Source: Phoronis australis (taxonomy: Eukaryota; Phoronida; Phoronidae). Taken from it: a DNA stretch of 64,000 nt. The DNA lies in the NCBI GenBank assembly GCA_002633005.1, contig NMRA01000283.1:218363-282362 (forward strand). Direction: 5' to 3'. Shown in pieces: positions 38,010 through 50,835 of the stretch. Below the pieces are notes generated by a model. That model worked only from the letters and a program-made list of their open reading frames with translations, was not told where the DNA came from and made no database searches. The position numbers and the translations under genes are program-made. Each line of letters starts with the position of its first letter. The stretch's first letter is position 1.

Positions 38010-38857
38010 TTAGATGCCCTGCAAATATTCCATGCTGCTCACCGGTTTAATTTCATTGGCCCGGTTCTGGTAATAAATTCTTCCATCATATGTCAAGCAA
38101 CTCTGAATCCTGGTACCTAGATCTCTATAATCCTTGTACAACTGTGCTCGTTTTTTGGTCAGATTCTCGTTTACGTAGATCTTGCCGGTTTCAGTTCTCA
38201 ATTTCTTTTTTATTTTTCATGAATTCGGCTCTTGCATTGTAATTCGTAAATTTAACTATAATTGACCTCGCCTTGGCGTTACTTTGGATTTTTTTACCTA
38301 GGCGATGGCTGCGACATACAAGTATGTCAGACTTCTCAACGGTAGCACCAATTCTTTTTGCTAGACCAACAACTATGTCGTCTGTGCACTCCTTGTCAGA
38401 TTCTATTATTCCGCTGATTACAACACAGTTTCGGCGGCTTTACTGCTCAAGCTCATCCAAATCAGATTCCAACCTGTGTATTTGAGAGCCACTTTCTTGC
38501 TTCAGCTTGTCCAGTTGATTTTCAAGTGTTGTTATTTTTTTGTCCTTTTCAGCCATCTTTTGATCGTATTGAAGCTCGAGTGCTTTATACATTTCAGACA
38601 AACCAGCGTCAATTAAGGGCTTTATCATGTTTGTAAACAGTGACTGGATATCTGGGTCTATGAGTGCCTCTTTCAGTTCATCTTTTAATGACCGAGTCTT
38701 CTTGGTGACATTTTGTCCCGCCTTCCCTGTCGATATGGCGTCCATTGTCGGTTGATTCAGGGTTATTTTTTGATGTTGAAGCTCGGAGTTCACTAGAGTT
38801 TCGGCTTGGTGTTCTTTTTCTTCCACTCGTCTGGGTCTGGTCGTTATTCCTGATCAT
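38010..38857 (-). pseudogene. L1-like ORF1, disrupted
   Basis: The likely start is the ATG at 38857 (MIRNNDQTQT), after which the frame shifts into a long charged segment with heptad-like Leu/Ile spacing (about 38440-38640), typical of the ORF1p coiled coil. An in-frame TAA at 38440 interrupts it. The frame then continues with CVVISGI and VCRSHRLGKK-type text and shifts near 38200. The end matches an ORF1p C-terminal domain (IYVNENLTKKRAQLYKDYR). ORF1 proteins of this kind bind LINE RNA as trimers. Here the reading frame is clearly dead. Confidence 0.75.
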
Positions 38858-39183
38858 GTGAGATAGATTAATGTTGGTTCTGTCCTCAAACCATATAAAT
38901 TTCGTTAATGTTAGATGGGAGAGTCCGCACAAGGCAGAAAACAAACCTTCCCGCCACGAGGGTCCAATTCAACTTATTCTTGATACATGTAGGTGCCAGC
39001 CAAAAAAGTTGTTTGTTTCGTATGTTTATTATTAGAACGCCAAGGCGATAAATGTTTTGCCAGTCAACTTTCCGTTCGTATTTTGAGTAAAGCTTAAATC
39101 ACACGGTCACAGAACTGCCGTTTAGTGCGTAAGCCAACACTAGCGTGATTATCTATGGTCGACGGAGTCAACCCTTGAGTGAT

Positions 39184-39202
39184 GGGGGGGGGGGGGGGGG
39201 GN
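39184..39202. other. G-homopolymer ending in an ambiguous base
   Basis: Eighteen Gs are followed by an N at 39202. The true length is uncertain, and this is a likely assembly or sequencing trouble spot. Confidence 0.8.
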
Positions 39203-40263
39203 CATTGGTTAGCGAACTACAGTACGTTGCGGTAGAATAAAAGACGAATTTTATGGAGAAAACACCAGGGCTATTTTGTACGAAAAATGCAACGCCACGG
39301 GCTATACAAGTTTAGTGAACAGTGATCAAGCCGATGAACTGTTTAAACTCAGTCAAGGCATGTTTTATACTACATGTAAGTACATACACGTTCATCAAAG
39401 TCAATTAGTTACCGCTCGATAGTACGAACATCCTCAGGAGTGAAATCAGAACATCTTATATCTTAGTAATGCATATTTTTAAGGAATTTTACGTCTCACT
39501 TGTGTCTTGACTATGAAACTACACTTAACTTGACAACTGCAGCTATATCATTCAAATACATGTACACATATGTTACAGCACCTCAAATGATTCATTTTCA
39601 GCTACTGATCTAGTCATCCCATCAAGTGTGAGTCAGTTCACGAGTTCAATTCGCTTTTTAAGTTGTTTCGGCACCATTAACGTTCAACCTAGGCCAATCG
39701 AATAGTGTTGACTTAGAGCCCTATTTGACTCGGGCGGCGTCATGTGCAATAATACCAATGTAATTGGCAATATCCTTTCATCCCAAAGTACAGTATTCAT
39801 GTTCTACATATGTACAAATTATCTACCACGTTGGCTCTTACCTATTTGTATTAATCTCACATCTGTAGTACGCCTATATACTTCACTTTTTAATGTTACT
39901 CAATCATCAGTTTATATTTACAAAATTTAGCCTAAGTTAATGTAATTAAATTAGTAGTGGTGGGAATGTTCATGCCTACCCTAGTGTTTACATAATAGTG
40001 TTCATTGCTTTTGTCCTAGCTTACTTAATTACTTTTACTGTATTCACACGCCTGTATATATTTCTTTCTTCTGTTGTTAGATAAGCATGCTAAGTATGAA
40101 CTGTATGAATTTATTTGGTTTTAACTAAACACACAATAATTACAATTGTCCGGGTGCCTGGAAAACAAAAATACCCCATTGCTTTTCGCCCATCACGCTC
40201 GACCTCACTTTTCTACTAGGAAAACGACCCCGTACTGCGCACTTACGTAGTGTTTACTACACA

Positions 40264-43200
40264 ATGAAGAACTCGCGTAGTGATATCAGAGTTATCATTG
40301 AGCAAAGCCTTTTGACTGCTGGTGACATAGAGGTCAATTCAGGACCAGACACTCAGGGTTCAGCCAGCTTCAAGGTCTTATTCACTAACATCAACAGCAT
40401 GAAGGCGAACAATCTTTCAAGATTTGAACTTCTCAAGCAATTTTTTACAGACAACAATTACATGGCCACAGCCATATGTGATTCCGGAACACTGTCCGAA
40501 GACAACTTCAGTGCACTTATTATTCCAGAATACAACATTGCCTACCTCAGTAATGCCCGGAGAGGGTTGTTCTTCTTTGTCCACAACTCCGTAAATTACA
40601 AAACAATTAATACTAAAATTATACAATCAATGAATAACTGTTGGATTGAACTTTATGTCAACCACAAAAAGGTATATTATCGTTTTTTCTATCGCTCACC
40701 CTCACAGACGTCCCATGACAGGAAAGCATATTTCAAGACCTTTGCAGAACAAGTGCAAGAACTCTAACGAACTAATAAAACAATTGTTATCAACGGGGAT
40801 TTCAACGCAAGAAATAGGACTTGGTACTCAGAAGACAATGACAACCAAGCTGGTCTCGAATTATTCGATATTCTCCTCTCAAATGACTGTGTACATCTAA
40901 TAAACGAAATGACACGTTTAACACAGTATTCACATTCTTGCCTTGATTTATGTATAACAAACAATCTTGGATTAATTGAATCCACTTCTGTAAAGTCTCC
41001 CATTGGTAACTCGGGCCACCACGTTATAGAAACAACATTCACACTCAACTGCTTACCTAAAGAACCAGACGTTATCAAACAGATCTGGAATTACAACCTC
41101 ATTAACATAGACAAACTGCCACTGACATAACTACATTTAACTGGACTGAAATACTGAGCAAAAGTGACATAAATGACACAGTCTCAACATTCACAAAGTC
41201 ACTCTACAACATACTGAATAATAATATACCATCAACCATGAAAACAATAAAAAACAAGAACAAACCGTGGTTTAACAATAACATTAAGACTGAAATAAAT
41301 AAAAGAAACAAACTGTACAGATCGTTCAGAAAATCAAATAACCAGTGCACCTTTAACTGCAAAGAACAGTGCAAGAGTGCGGAAGAACTAATTAAAAAGA
41401 CGAAACAAGACTATAAGATGAAAATTATCTCCAACATCAACAATGTCTCCAAAAATTCAAAGGAATATTGGGATATAATAAACAAAATTCGAGGACAGGT
41501 AAAGCAATCTTCATACCCCACCATCCACTCAAAGGAATCCAACACTCAGGCGTCATCCAAAGCTGAAAAAGTAAGTTATTTTTAGAATACTTTACCGCCA
41601 AGAGTCACGTTGCACCAACATCTCTCTGACATACAAGCCCAACCATCTGAAGTTCGAAAACTACTAGAAAATATTGAGGAAAACAAAAACGACGGTACCA
41701 ATCTCATAACCAATAAAATGATTAAGATAATAGCAAGAGAGCTTACAGCTCCTTTGACAAAATTATATAACAAAATACTACAATCTGGAAAATTTCCTTT
41801 AAACTGGAAACTTGGTGTTATGTTACCAATACACAAAAAGAACTCCAAAACAGACATTGCCAACTATCGCCCCATAACTCTACTTAACACCCTATCCGAC
41901 AAAATTATTTCTCAACACATGTTTGACCACCTCTCTTCACAAAACCTCATATATCGTGGCCAATTTGGATTCATGCCTGGTAACAGTACTGTGTCTCAAC
42001 TTACAGAAATTGTACATGAAATCCACCTCCAGATTGAGCAAGGATACAACGTGAGATCCGTATTCTTAGACATTGCGTCAGCTTTTGATGTCGTTCCCCA
42101 TGATCTGCTTCTACATAAATTACAATCTTACGGTTTTTCCGGAACTCTCTTCTCACTTTTAATATCACATCTGGAATGTCGAACTTACGAAGTCCGAATA
42201 GAGGGTGTCTTATCACGCTCATCAACGTTTCGTAAATGCTGGAGTACCACAGGGTAGCGTACTAGGCGCCTTACTCTTTTTATTGTACATCAATGATCTT
42301 CCAGACAAAACAAACCCTAAAACATTCTTATATGCTGATGACACCGCAATTTTCTACCCATTCTCAAAAGAGAATCCCCATGACTCTTTACAATTGCAAA
42401 CTGACCTAAACAAACCCTATGACTGGTCTTGCAAATGGAAGATGAAATTTAAACCTGAAAAAATGTTGATCTTGTATTTTCTAAGTCCAATAATACTCAA
42501 TTCCAAACAAATCCAATGCTGAAATTATCACTCAATGGGGAAGTTATTCCCAATAAGTCCATACACAAACACCTTGGATTGCTACTAGACCACAAGCTTA
42601 CATTTACTCACTGTCGCGAACTCGTTCACAAAGTACAAAAATTAATCAATCCAATTAGAATTGTCTCTCGTCATCTCAACTCCATGCATCTTGAAACTCT
42701 ATTCAAGTCTTTTGTTCTTCCACATCTAGATTACTGTGACATAATCTACCAATCGGCAAACGCTGGCATACTTCTTCAACTAGAAAGACTACAATACCAA
42801 GCAGCTTTAGCCATAACAAGAGCATACAAAGGGTCCAACACAATCAAGGTTCTAAACAGTCTCAACTGGAGCAAACTAGCAACCCATGGTAAACTCCACT
42901 TGTCCATGTATTCATCCAAAGTCTTAACCAACATAAACAATTACTCAAACAAAATCCTCTTTGACTCCTGCAAAAGACCTAACACGAGACCAGGACTGCG
43001 GCAAAGTAATATACACACTATTCCATCTTCCCTCAGCCAAGCCTTCAGTAAATCTACCATATTAACTTGTCTTGACAACTGGAATTCCTTACCATCCGAA
43101 ATAAACGAAAGCACTCCAATCGTCACTCTAAAACATAACTTTAAAATGCATACTACTACTCAAGAGTTGCCAGTCCCATTGACATCGTTCCAACTTCCTC

Positions 43201-43555
43201 GCAACAACGAAATAATCCTTTACAGATCAAGATGCGGTCTATTCCTAAACAACAAGAAATTTAGACATAATTTTTAATAATATTTCGCCTCTGTGTTGCT
43301 GTGGAGACGCACAGACAAATGCTCATGTTTTCTTTGCTTGTGAGGTATGCAAGGAGCAGAGGGTACAGCTTTTCTAGACACTCGAACAATACCCCAATAT
43401 TTATAAAAAATATTCTGAAATTCCGAAAGTGTACAACAAAATTAATTTTTTTCTATTTGGAAATCAAGAACTCAACCCCAATGAAAATAAGTTTTTATTC
43501 GAAATAGTATCAAAATTTCTTCATAATATTAAATGTCATTGTATGAGTGGATAGA
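40264..43555 (+). pseudogene. LINE ORF2: 2A-like motif, endonuclease, reverse transcriptase, zinc knuckle
   Basis: The protein starts with a hydrophobic stretch ending in DIEVNSGP (40324-40347), close to the 2A consensus D-x-E-x-N-P-G-P. The apurinic endonuclease follows (LFTNINSMK, VINGDFNAR, SHSCLDLCI, SGHHVIE). The reverse transcriptase contains [59 protein letters not shown] and YADD (42332-42343). The C-terminus has LYRSRCGLFLN and a CCCGD...H.FF.C knuckle. Lesions are in-frame stops at 40765 and 41583 and frameshifts near 41125, 42225, 42470 and 43270. The copy is inactive but complete in domain order. Confidence 0.85.
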
Positions 43556-43636
43556 ATTGTATAAATGTGTATGAAAATGAATTATTTACTTTCGTAATCA
43601 TATGTCATTGTAATCTTAAAAACAGTTTTTTTAATT

Positions 43637-43716
43637 TATGTATTTGTGTAAAATAATTGTATACAGATTTCTTTTTTATGTATTTGTGTAAAATAATTCT
43701 ATATAGATTTCTTTGT
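43637..43716 (+). repeat. 40-bp tandem repeat in the LINE 3' UTR
   Basis: Two copies of a unit starting TATGTATTTGTGTAAAATAA, at 43637 and 43677, differ at a few bases. Short 3'-UTR tandem repeats are common in LINEs. Confidence 0.8.
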
Positions 43717-43724
43717 ACTTTTTT

Positions 43725-43760
43725 AACCCAGATATAATGCCTCTTCGCGCTTTCTGGGTT
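43725..43760 (+). repeat. conserved LINE 3'-UTR hairpin, second copy
   Basis: AACCCAGA (43725-43732) pairs with TCTGGGTT (43753-43760). The loop matches the copy at 1820-1852 apart from a few inserted bases. A stem kept identical between diverged copies suggests selection on the RNA. Confidence 0.75.
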
Positions 43761-43849
43761 ATGTATATTCATTGTATCGAAGATTTCGTAATAAACATTA
43801 TAAAAAACAATGTTTCTTAATATACCGTGAAATTTTGCACCTGAATAGA

Positions 43850-46800
43850 ACACTTAAATCACAAAAAGTCTCGAACTTGCCACAATATATTTGGGATTAA
43901 GAAAGCAATATACATTACAAATGCATACCTCCTTTTGGTCACCTATTGCACTACACCAGTTGAGGTTCTTTACGGTCAAATAAGAATCAATTCCGTTATC
44001 AAAACAATCAAAATACGTCGAGCCCAAAAGCAAAACTGTAACTTGTCTAAACACTGCATTTTTATCAATTTTACGATAAATTTCGGAATACGTTCTACCT
44101 AAAAATGATAAGAACCGCGCGCAAGGAGCATTTTTAAGAAGTGTCTGAACGTTCATCAACCACAACGTCAAGGTGCCCTGCAACGAAGTCAAGAAAAATC
44201 GTCAGAAACGTAAGCAAACTTTAACTTTGAAATAGATTTAACTCAAATTCTGACGAAAATACCGAACATAGCAGATGCACCCCAAGCCTGTAGCTGCTGT
44301 GAAATACAACTTGACTGCCGTGTCATGCAGTCTGCAAAAAATCATTCATAAAAATTTTGCGTGCACGTGTACGTATCACGCGATATGCGATCATCGTTGA
44401 TAAAAGATGACAAACAACACCAAAACAAGCAGAGCAATCTGTGTAAACCCGCTTCTATAAAGAATCCTCATTGAGCGCATAGGATTTGCCCTCGTTCAAA
44501 TACTTTTGCATATCACGAATCTCGATATAATAACCACTGGCACAAACACGTACGTTGTATAACCTATATTTACACGATAAAATCTGACTATACAAATGAA
44601 AAACATCAGGGTTACATGTCCGTGATACTAAGCACGATGTAAAAATAGTGCAAAAAGTTCCCTCAATTTGACCTGTTTACGAATTATGCCAATTCACTAG
44701 AGCATAACGAAATGATAAAAACGATAGCGGTAAAAATGCAAATTTCAACTCTAAAAAGATGAGACGATTAATTTCCATTAAAAATAAGTTAACCGTTGAT
44801 CGGTCTTTCTATTTCCATGTTCATGGCTTGTTTCAATGTCCGTATACAAGATATTCGTTCATAACGGTTGTCTGTCGACACAAGTCGCAGACTTTACGCC
44901 CCGTGGGTATTTAATAACATAACATAACATGAAAATTACTCCACCGTCGTACACGTTTGATTTTGTTTCATGGGTCTGATATGGCATACATCATCAATAA
45001 TATATTAGCTGCATTCATCTACACTTACTCGAAACCTAATAACCGGTTTTGAAGGCACCAAATTGACGACATTGCTGCATAACACACGCGTAACGAATGT
45101 TTCCCAAAGGGAAGATTTTCATATTGACGTTAAGTAGTAAGTTTGCATCAGTGATAAAAACGCTAACACTTTGGCTGTCTAACACTAGGTTCACATGAGG
45201 GGCGAAAACGCTATCAGATTGACTGTCTAATACTGGATCACATAAGTGCCGAAAATGCTAGGATTTTAGACAGACAAACAAGTTGTCCGCGAATGGGTTA
45301 TTTTCGACAGCAGTTATTTGCTTTCCTCGATCAGCACCCGAATTCCGGCTCAACAACCGAATCGATTTTAAAATGTATGTCAAGACAGGTTTACTCTAGG
45401 CCATTAAATCTATCCAACATAACAATGCGTTTTGAACTGATATCCGAAGGAAAAAGGAAAAGGAAAGTACTATTTGGAAAGGTTCAAGCGGGCTAATAAA
45501 GAGCAGTATGACAGACTACTTCCCGCATGGAAGAATCTGTGTACGTTGCAGCAACGGCACATTGTGCTGAAATCCAGGAAATGTTAACCAAAATACTTTC
45601 CAACGACTACTTCTAGCGATCGAATTCGGACTTGAACAAAAGAGCATTCGAAACGCGGAAATAACTCTATCAAATGAGCGATGCGTAAACTTTGTTTATT
45701 TTCCACACAGTTCGTGGAAGTAACAAGTTTTCGACAAATTAGTACAATACACAACTGGAAATAGCTCTTTCCGTTTTAAATCAGCACCTCCCGGGCACCA
45801 TTCACAGTTGGGTTTGTTACCTAGAAATGTTGTCTTCGTACAAACGAAGCCTCCATTGTTCAGTCAGTTTCGCCATTGCAGTGGCCTCTGGGTTCAGCCC
45901 GGTTCTGGGGTACTCGACTTGTGTGCGGTGCGGCTGGAAAATTAGGATGTCCACTCATTTGGAGAGTAAATTCGGAAAAGGGGGAGCCGTTAATGGCTTG
46001 TAGGGACCTTTCGAGAAAAGGCCATCCTTTTGTAAGGGTTTATTCCAGAAACAAGGTTAGTTTTATGGAATTGTTTCGATCTCCCAACATAACTCTTTTT
46101 GTTGGGAATGTTGTGGGGAAATGAGGGTGACTGGTGGTTAAAAAGATGCCCTTCTGAGCGTCACATCTCGAACACCTCTTCTACGAGAGCATCTTCCAGG
46201 TGTGTCCTTAATGAGCTAATGATTTGGATTGGACCCATGAACACTGGTGACCCTTCTTTCTCAGCGCGCTTTTCATGTTTTACAGGTCAAAAATTCGAGT
46301 CTAATTAAGTGTCAAACCCTGCTACGCCGCAGGCACGATGTTCGCTCACTCGCGTTATTATACCTTTTACAAAAGATCCACCCAGTCAAAACAGCTGGTG
46401 CAATAACATATACATCATAGACAGAGGTTGGTGGCAATTCGCAAAACCGCTGTTCTGGCGGGCATCGGAATGATATTACAATAGCTGTTTACGATATGCA
46501 ATTATTTTCCACAAATGCGTACAACCACAGCAATTATTAATAAAGTATGGGTTTCAGTTAGTGTCTCGGACAATCAGACTAGACTTCAGTGGCATTGATG
46601 TATTGTCACGTTTTCGTTGGTGGTATCGAATTGTTTGTCGCAGATGTCAACGAAGAATAATCACTACCTGAAGCTGTAAGCAACATGCTGCGGCATCAAA
46701 AACAACACCTTTCCTCACACGGGTTTTGCTGAGCAAGATCATCGCTTTCTTGTTCTTTGTTTACATTAAGAGCATTATTTACAGGAAATCGACTGCCTTG

Positions 46801-48110
46801 CTGTCTGAACGAGTGGAACTAATAAACCCGCCATGACACGAAACTTATAATGGTCTTGCTCCTGAAGCAAAAACAACCTGCCAGTTTTTCTCAAGCCTAG
46901 AAATCATTTCTAATCTCGATAGGGAACAAAGGGAAAGCATTTTTACAACAGTAAAAGGATTTAGTTAGTGGCGATACAATAACTGCAATATAGGGTAGGT
47001 CTGACAGTCAAATAATTTAAAGCTGATGCTTGCCGTACTTAACTGGCTAAAACGACATTCGAATTAGGTCTCACCCTTACTATGATAACATTCTGTGTCC
47101 GTTACCAACCATCGAAACCATCATCGACTGAAAGAAAATCCTTCAAAGTATATTAGGGTGAGCCAAACACAGAATTGCAATTTCGACCTTTGCACTGCTT
47201 GTAAATTTAGATTCAACAATCCGAACTCGGATGAGCGTGTTTATACCTCAGTGCTTTAGGAATTCAACATTGAAAGCTTAACAACGGCGAAATCACCTTT
47301 AGAGCTCCAGCTTAACTTCCTGTCACGACTCACTTGCAGCCGATATTAGCCACTACTACAATTTCTCGAGTTGATTTAAACACTTTAAAATTTCAATCGT
47401 TTTTCTCGTCAACTTGGGATTTATTTAATTTATAGTAATGCCTTTATCCTGACTATCAATTCGTTTCTAATGAAAGCACCTAACTACAGTCAAGCCAGGG
47501 GCTTTCATCATTTTTAGAGACAGCGCTTCCACAATTAAGGCGACATGTATACATGACAAAATGAAATAATACACAGAACTAGAATTGTGTCTAATTTCTA
47601 TAACTATTGAAGGAGGTCTTAAAACACGACCCATGTTTACATCTCATCTAGTGACTTTTTAAAACCACGTATCCGCAGTATTCATACCGCCAGAAGATAA
47701 TTATCAGACCGACGCTTGTATTTATCAAGATTAATGATTTCCAACCCATTAAATTAAATGACACCCCTATTTAAATACCAAACGGTGACATAGGTGGAAA
47801 GCCCGTATTGTCACATAGATTGAACATAGATTATAACTCGGCCAAGCTGTTTTTTCTAGGTAGCCTCGTATTTGCGCTTGATGGAGCTCCAATGATTACA
47901 GCAAAGGGATTTTCTCGAGAACAGATAAACTCATTACCTAGAAGGTCTCAAACGTCGCAGGCTACGCCATTGTCATCCAGTTTGAATCCTGGTGTACCGT
48001 ACTGTAACTCATGTTCAAGCCTAACAGTGGTAGTACGGCGCATTCGACGACTTTCTCCACGACTTGCTGCATGATTGAAGTGAGCTCATACGCTGATATG
48101 AAACACAAAA
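43850..48110. other. non-coding stretch
   Basis: No gene or repeat is recognised. Small ORFs at 45293-45496, 45876-46124 and 47808-48074 have no identifiable motif. Confidence 0.4.
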
Positions 48111-48118
48111 TTAAGAAA

Positions 48119-48331
48119 AATATTTTTTTATCTGGCGGCGGACAGATAATTAGCTGGCAGCCGCCACTTTATTAAGCGTCTTCCGTAGTGTCGCTTCCCT
48201 ACGAAAGCGACACTACGGAAGTCGTTCAATCTATTCGATTTAACGACAATTAAGTGGCGGCCGCCACATACATTGTAATTATCTGGCCGCAACCACATAA
48301 TTATGTGGCGGCCGCCAAATAATAAAACTTT
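48119..48331. repeat. nested palindromic foldback element
   Basis: Outer arms contain TTATCTGGCGGCGGACAGATAATTA at the left and the complement of TATTTGGCGGCCGCCACATAATTA at the right. Inner arms carry GCCGCCACTT and AAGTGGCGGC. The centre is a perfect 17-bp stem with an 8-nt loop (48180-48196 and 48205-48221). Three GCGGCCGC-like palindromes add further symmetry. It is a likely MITE or foldback transposon. Target duplications were not identified. Confidence 0.75.
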
Positions 48332-49341
48332 TTTCTTCACTTCAAAATGGCACTATTGGGCTCCCATAGAATATCCATGTGATGACCGACTAAAACGTGA
48401 GTGTACCACGTATCCGTGCTCGTTCATCTAAGAACGCGGGAACACCTGACGATGGCCGGAGAAGAGATCATCCGAAACGTCATGACAGTGTATATAGACT
48501 AGAGGTCGGTGTAAATAGACCAAGAGATTTTAATAATAGTTGATTTGAAGATGTGGTTGTCGGGAACAGGGACGCTCCGCTCCAGTACAAATGAGGCCAA
48601 TTTTCCAATTTTTTTCACTCGTATTTTCGAGTGATTACTCGTTTGTGTGGAGCCCTGGATAACTGTCTCATCATAGTTTGTACTTAATGACCTCTGCATT
48701 AAGGCTAAAAATTCGAGTGTGGTCTCGTAATTTCAAGTTTTTGGTATGATTCTGGAAATGCTCTTGCGGTATTCAATAACTTTAGTTAATAGAACAATTT
48801 GTCTGATAAAATTGCCATCACGAAATTTCAATTTTATGCTATATCAAGATTACTACCTTATATGACGTGCGATATGTGCCAATATTTGAAGCTACCCTGT
48901 AGATCCGGAATTAGGCGCATTGCCTACACACAAACTAGTACGTTTGAGTGATGCTCCGGATATAGACGCAACCTATATTATTTTTCCAATATTCTCAGTT
49001 TTTGAGCTCATGGAATGTGAAGAATGTTGAGAATGGCGCGTGATTGCATAATGTGCCCAGACGCACTGCTTGTACTTGCATTTAGTTGTGTAACTTAATT
49101 GTAAACACTTAGTTTGTTTTTCAGTTGAAAACTAGACATTTTTCTTGGTTTTACTAGAGAGATCAATAAATAGTTGAAGTCAATCAAGCATTTCTTTAAT
49201 TTCCCTCGGGACATCCATTTTAAATCCGGCTCAGATGTTATATACTAGCTGTGTTAATCATTTACAAATATTACAACATTTAAACCATTTTTGAAACAGT
49301 TAATCACTGACTGAAACATCTGTTATTCTCAATATTCTCAG

Positions 49342-49640
49342 ATGAGCCTAGCAGAAGTCCGTCTTATCTGTCTTATAATTTTTTAAATGAGCTTTCAAAC
49401 GAAGTCCAGAGAAATGTTTCTCACGGTCACGATTGTACAATTTTGCCGAGGACAATGCGTGTGCCTGAATGTACAGCAAAGCATACGCCAGTACAAAGGA
49501 AACCATTAGGCACCCACAAATCTATGCGAAATTTGTTTTTAAGATTTAGATACTTAATTTGGAATTTTAATCTCATTTTAGATTATTTCACACGAAAGTT
49601 GTTATGTTTTTCAGAGAGGGCTTCAGTTAACTTTTCCTAA
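49342..49640 (+). CDS. possible exon, unidentified
   Basis: A frame stays open for about 99 codons, directly after a TATTCTCAG acceptor-like sequence, and ends at a TAA at 49638. The N-terminal half is rich in polar residues (NELSNEVQRN, HGHDCTILP). I recognise no domain and see no good donor site. It could be a 5' or alternative exon of the large downstream gene, or an open frame by chance. Confidence 0.2.
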
Positions 49641-49710
49641 TAAATTTCACACACTCAATTTTTTTCTGTAAAATATATTCATTTGAGGTATCAAAAACAA
49701 TATTTGCTAG

Positions 49711-49895
49711 GAAAATGTGTTATTCTGGTGGAATTATTGGATTATTAAGTACACCAACCCTGAATCACATAGGACAGGAAGTGGCTTTGCTCTCTGCTAT
49801 TGGAGATATTATTACTTGTTCCCATGCAAAGATTTCGTCTGCTGCTGACATGAGTGGAGAATTTGCCTGCAGATTTCACCTGAATTTGATGAAAA
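49711..49895 (+). CDS. candidate upstream exon of the FEN-like/CXC gene
   Basis: It is preceded by a TTTGCTAG acceptor and contains an ATG at 49715 followed by 60 codons. It ends GAAAA/GTAAGTAA, a near-perfect donor, in phase 1. The leftover A joins AT of the next candidate exon to keep the frame open. The predicted peptide has a hydrophobic start (GGIIGLLSTP) and two Cys but no domain I know. Whether the ATG is the true start is uncertain. Confidence 0.45.
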
Positions 49896-50751
49896 GTAAG
49901 TAAATTTGTGTTACAAAAAGTTAATGTTAAACATTTTGTACTCACAATTGGTTTAACTCTTATATTCTGCTTAGCCTCTATTCAGACTACTTTCCATGTG
50001 CCATCCTACTAGATACTAGCCTTTGTGAAAATAAACTGATCCACACACAGTCATCCTCTCACGTCTGGCTCTTGACATAATGTGTCTACATTTATATAAA
50101 CCTGCCAATAATTTCCCAAACTAGAGATCACAGCCATATGGTCTAAGTCAGAGAAATGTAGAGGAAACTGTGAACTGTGGAATGTGCATGTTCACATATC
50201 TAAACAACAAACAGGGCTCTCACAATTTCTGAATGAATACAACAAGTGTCTAGTTCTTGAGTGACTGCAGTCACTTACCGTTGTGGATTAAATACACCCA
50301 TGGGGGTATGGGATAGTTGGCAAACAGACCGACCTCACCTACCATAGGATAAGGGTAATATGCATGCTTTTTATGAACATAGGTAACTGACATTAGAGTA
50401 ATACATTTTGCACTTGTACCGCGAATTCAACAACATGTTGTCAAAACAATTTATATCCAATGAATATGAAGTTGGTAGCATTCTTTATCTACCCTCCGGC
50501 GCCTTTGGGGCCCCTAACATGATCGTGCCAGATATCACAAGTAAACCGAAAACCAAAGTTTCACAGTATTTAACTAAGAATTATGCAATATTTTATGGAT
50601 GAATAACACAAGCTCAGATGTGACAAATCAGTGTAATAGCAGGTGTACACACAATGCTCACAGACAACTGATTTGAGACCAACAATTATTTGACAATATT
50701 GTATTGTGAATGACATCACAATATTTTAAATGAGTTTTTATGATTGTCTAG

Positions 50752-50835
50752 ATACCACAAGCCAAGATTTCGCAGTAGTTTGTGGATCAAAATCACAGAC
50801 CCATGTGTGGCAAATGGATGCACAAGTAAAAACAG
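50752..50835 (+). CDS. candidate second exon of the FEN-like/CXC gene
   Basis: It is bounded by a TGTCTAG acceptor and an AACAG/GTAAGCA donor, both good matches to consensus. The 84 bases (28 codons) are open in the frame that joins both neighbours. The upstream exon leaves one base, this exon ends with one base (G), and the next starts GT GTT GAT. The peptide includes DFAVVCGSKSQTHVWQ. The consistent phase across two junctions is the main evidence. Confidence 0.55.

Larger units (their letters stand above)
33128..38981 (-). mobile_element. full-length L1-like non-LTR retrotransposon, decayed
   Basis: The exact 17-bp repeat CAATTCAACTTATTCTT lies at 33128-33144 and 38965-38981, bounding an insert of about 5.8 kb. 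The T-run after the left repeat (33143-33149) is the complement of the poly(A) tail, so the element is read leftward. It holds an ORF1 with a coiled coil (38.0-38.9 kb) and an ORF2 with apurinic endonuclease, reverse transcriptase and a C-terminal Cys-rich end (33.5-37.0 kb), separated by about 1 kb. Both ORFs carry frameshifts and stops. An untruncated 5' end together with a perfect duplication is notable for a LINE. Confidence 0.85.
39960..43800 (+). mobile_element. CR1/Jockey-like LINE with 2A-like N-terminus, decayed
   Basis: The coding part runs from the ATG at 40264 to about 43555, followed by a 3' UTR with a 40-bp tandem repeat (43637-43716), the family hairpin (43725-43760) and an ATTTCGTAATAAA end near 43790. 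The 5' limit is uncertain. Sequence from about 39960 resembles an untranslated leader. I could not find target duplications. It shares its 3' end with the truncated copy at 1010-1917, so two copies of the family are present. Confidence 0.75.
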
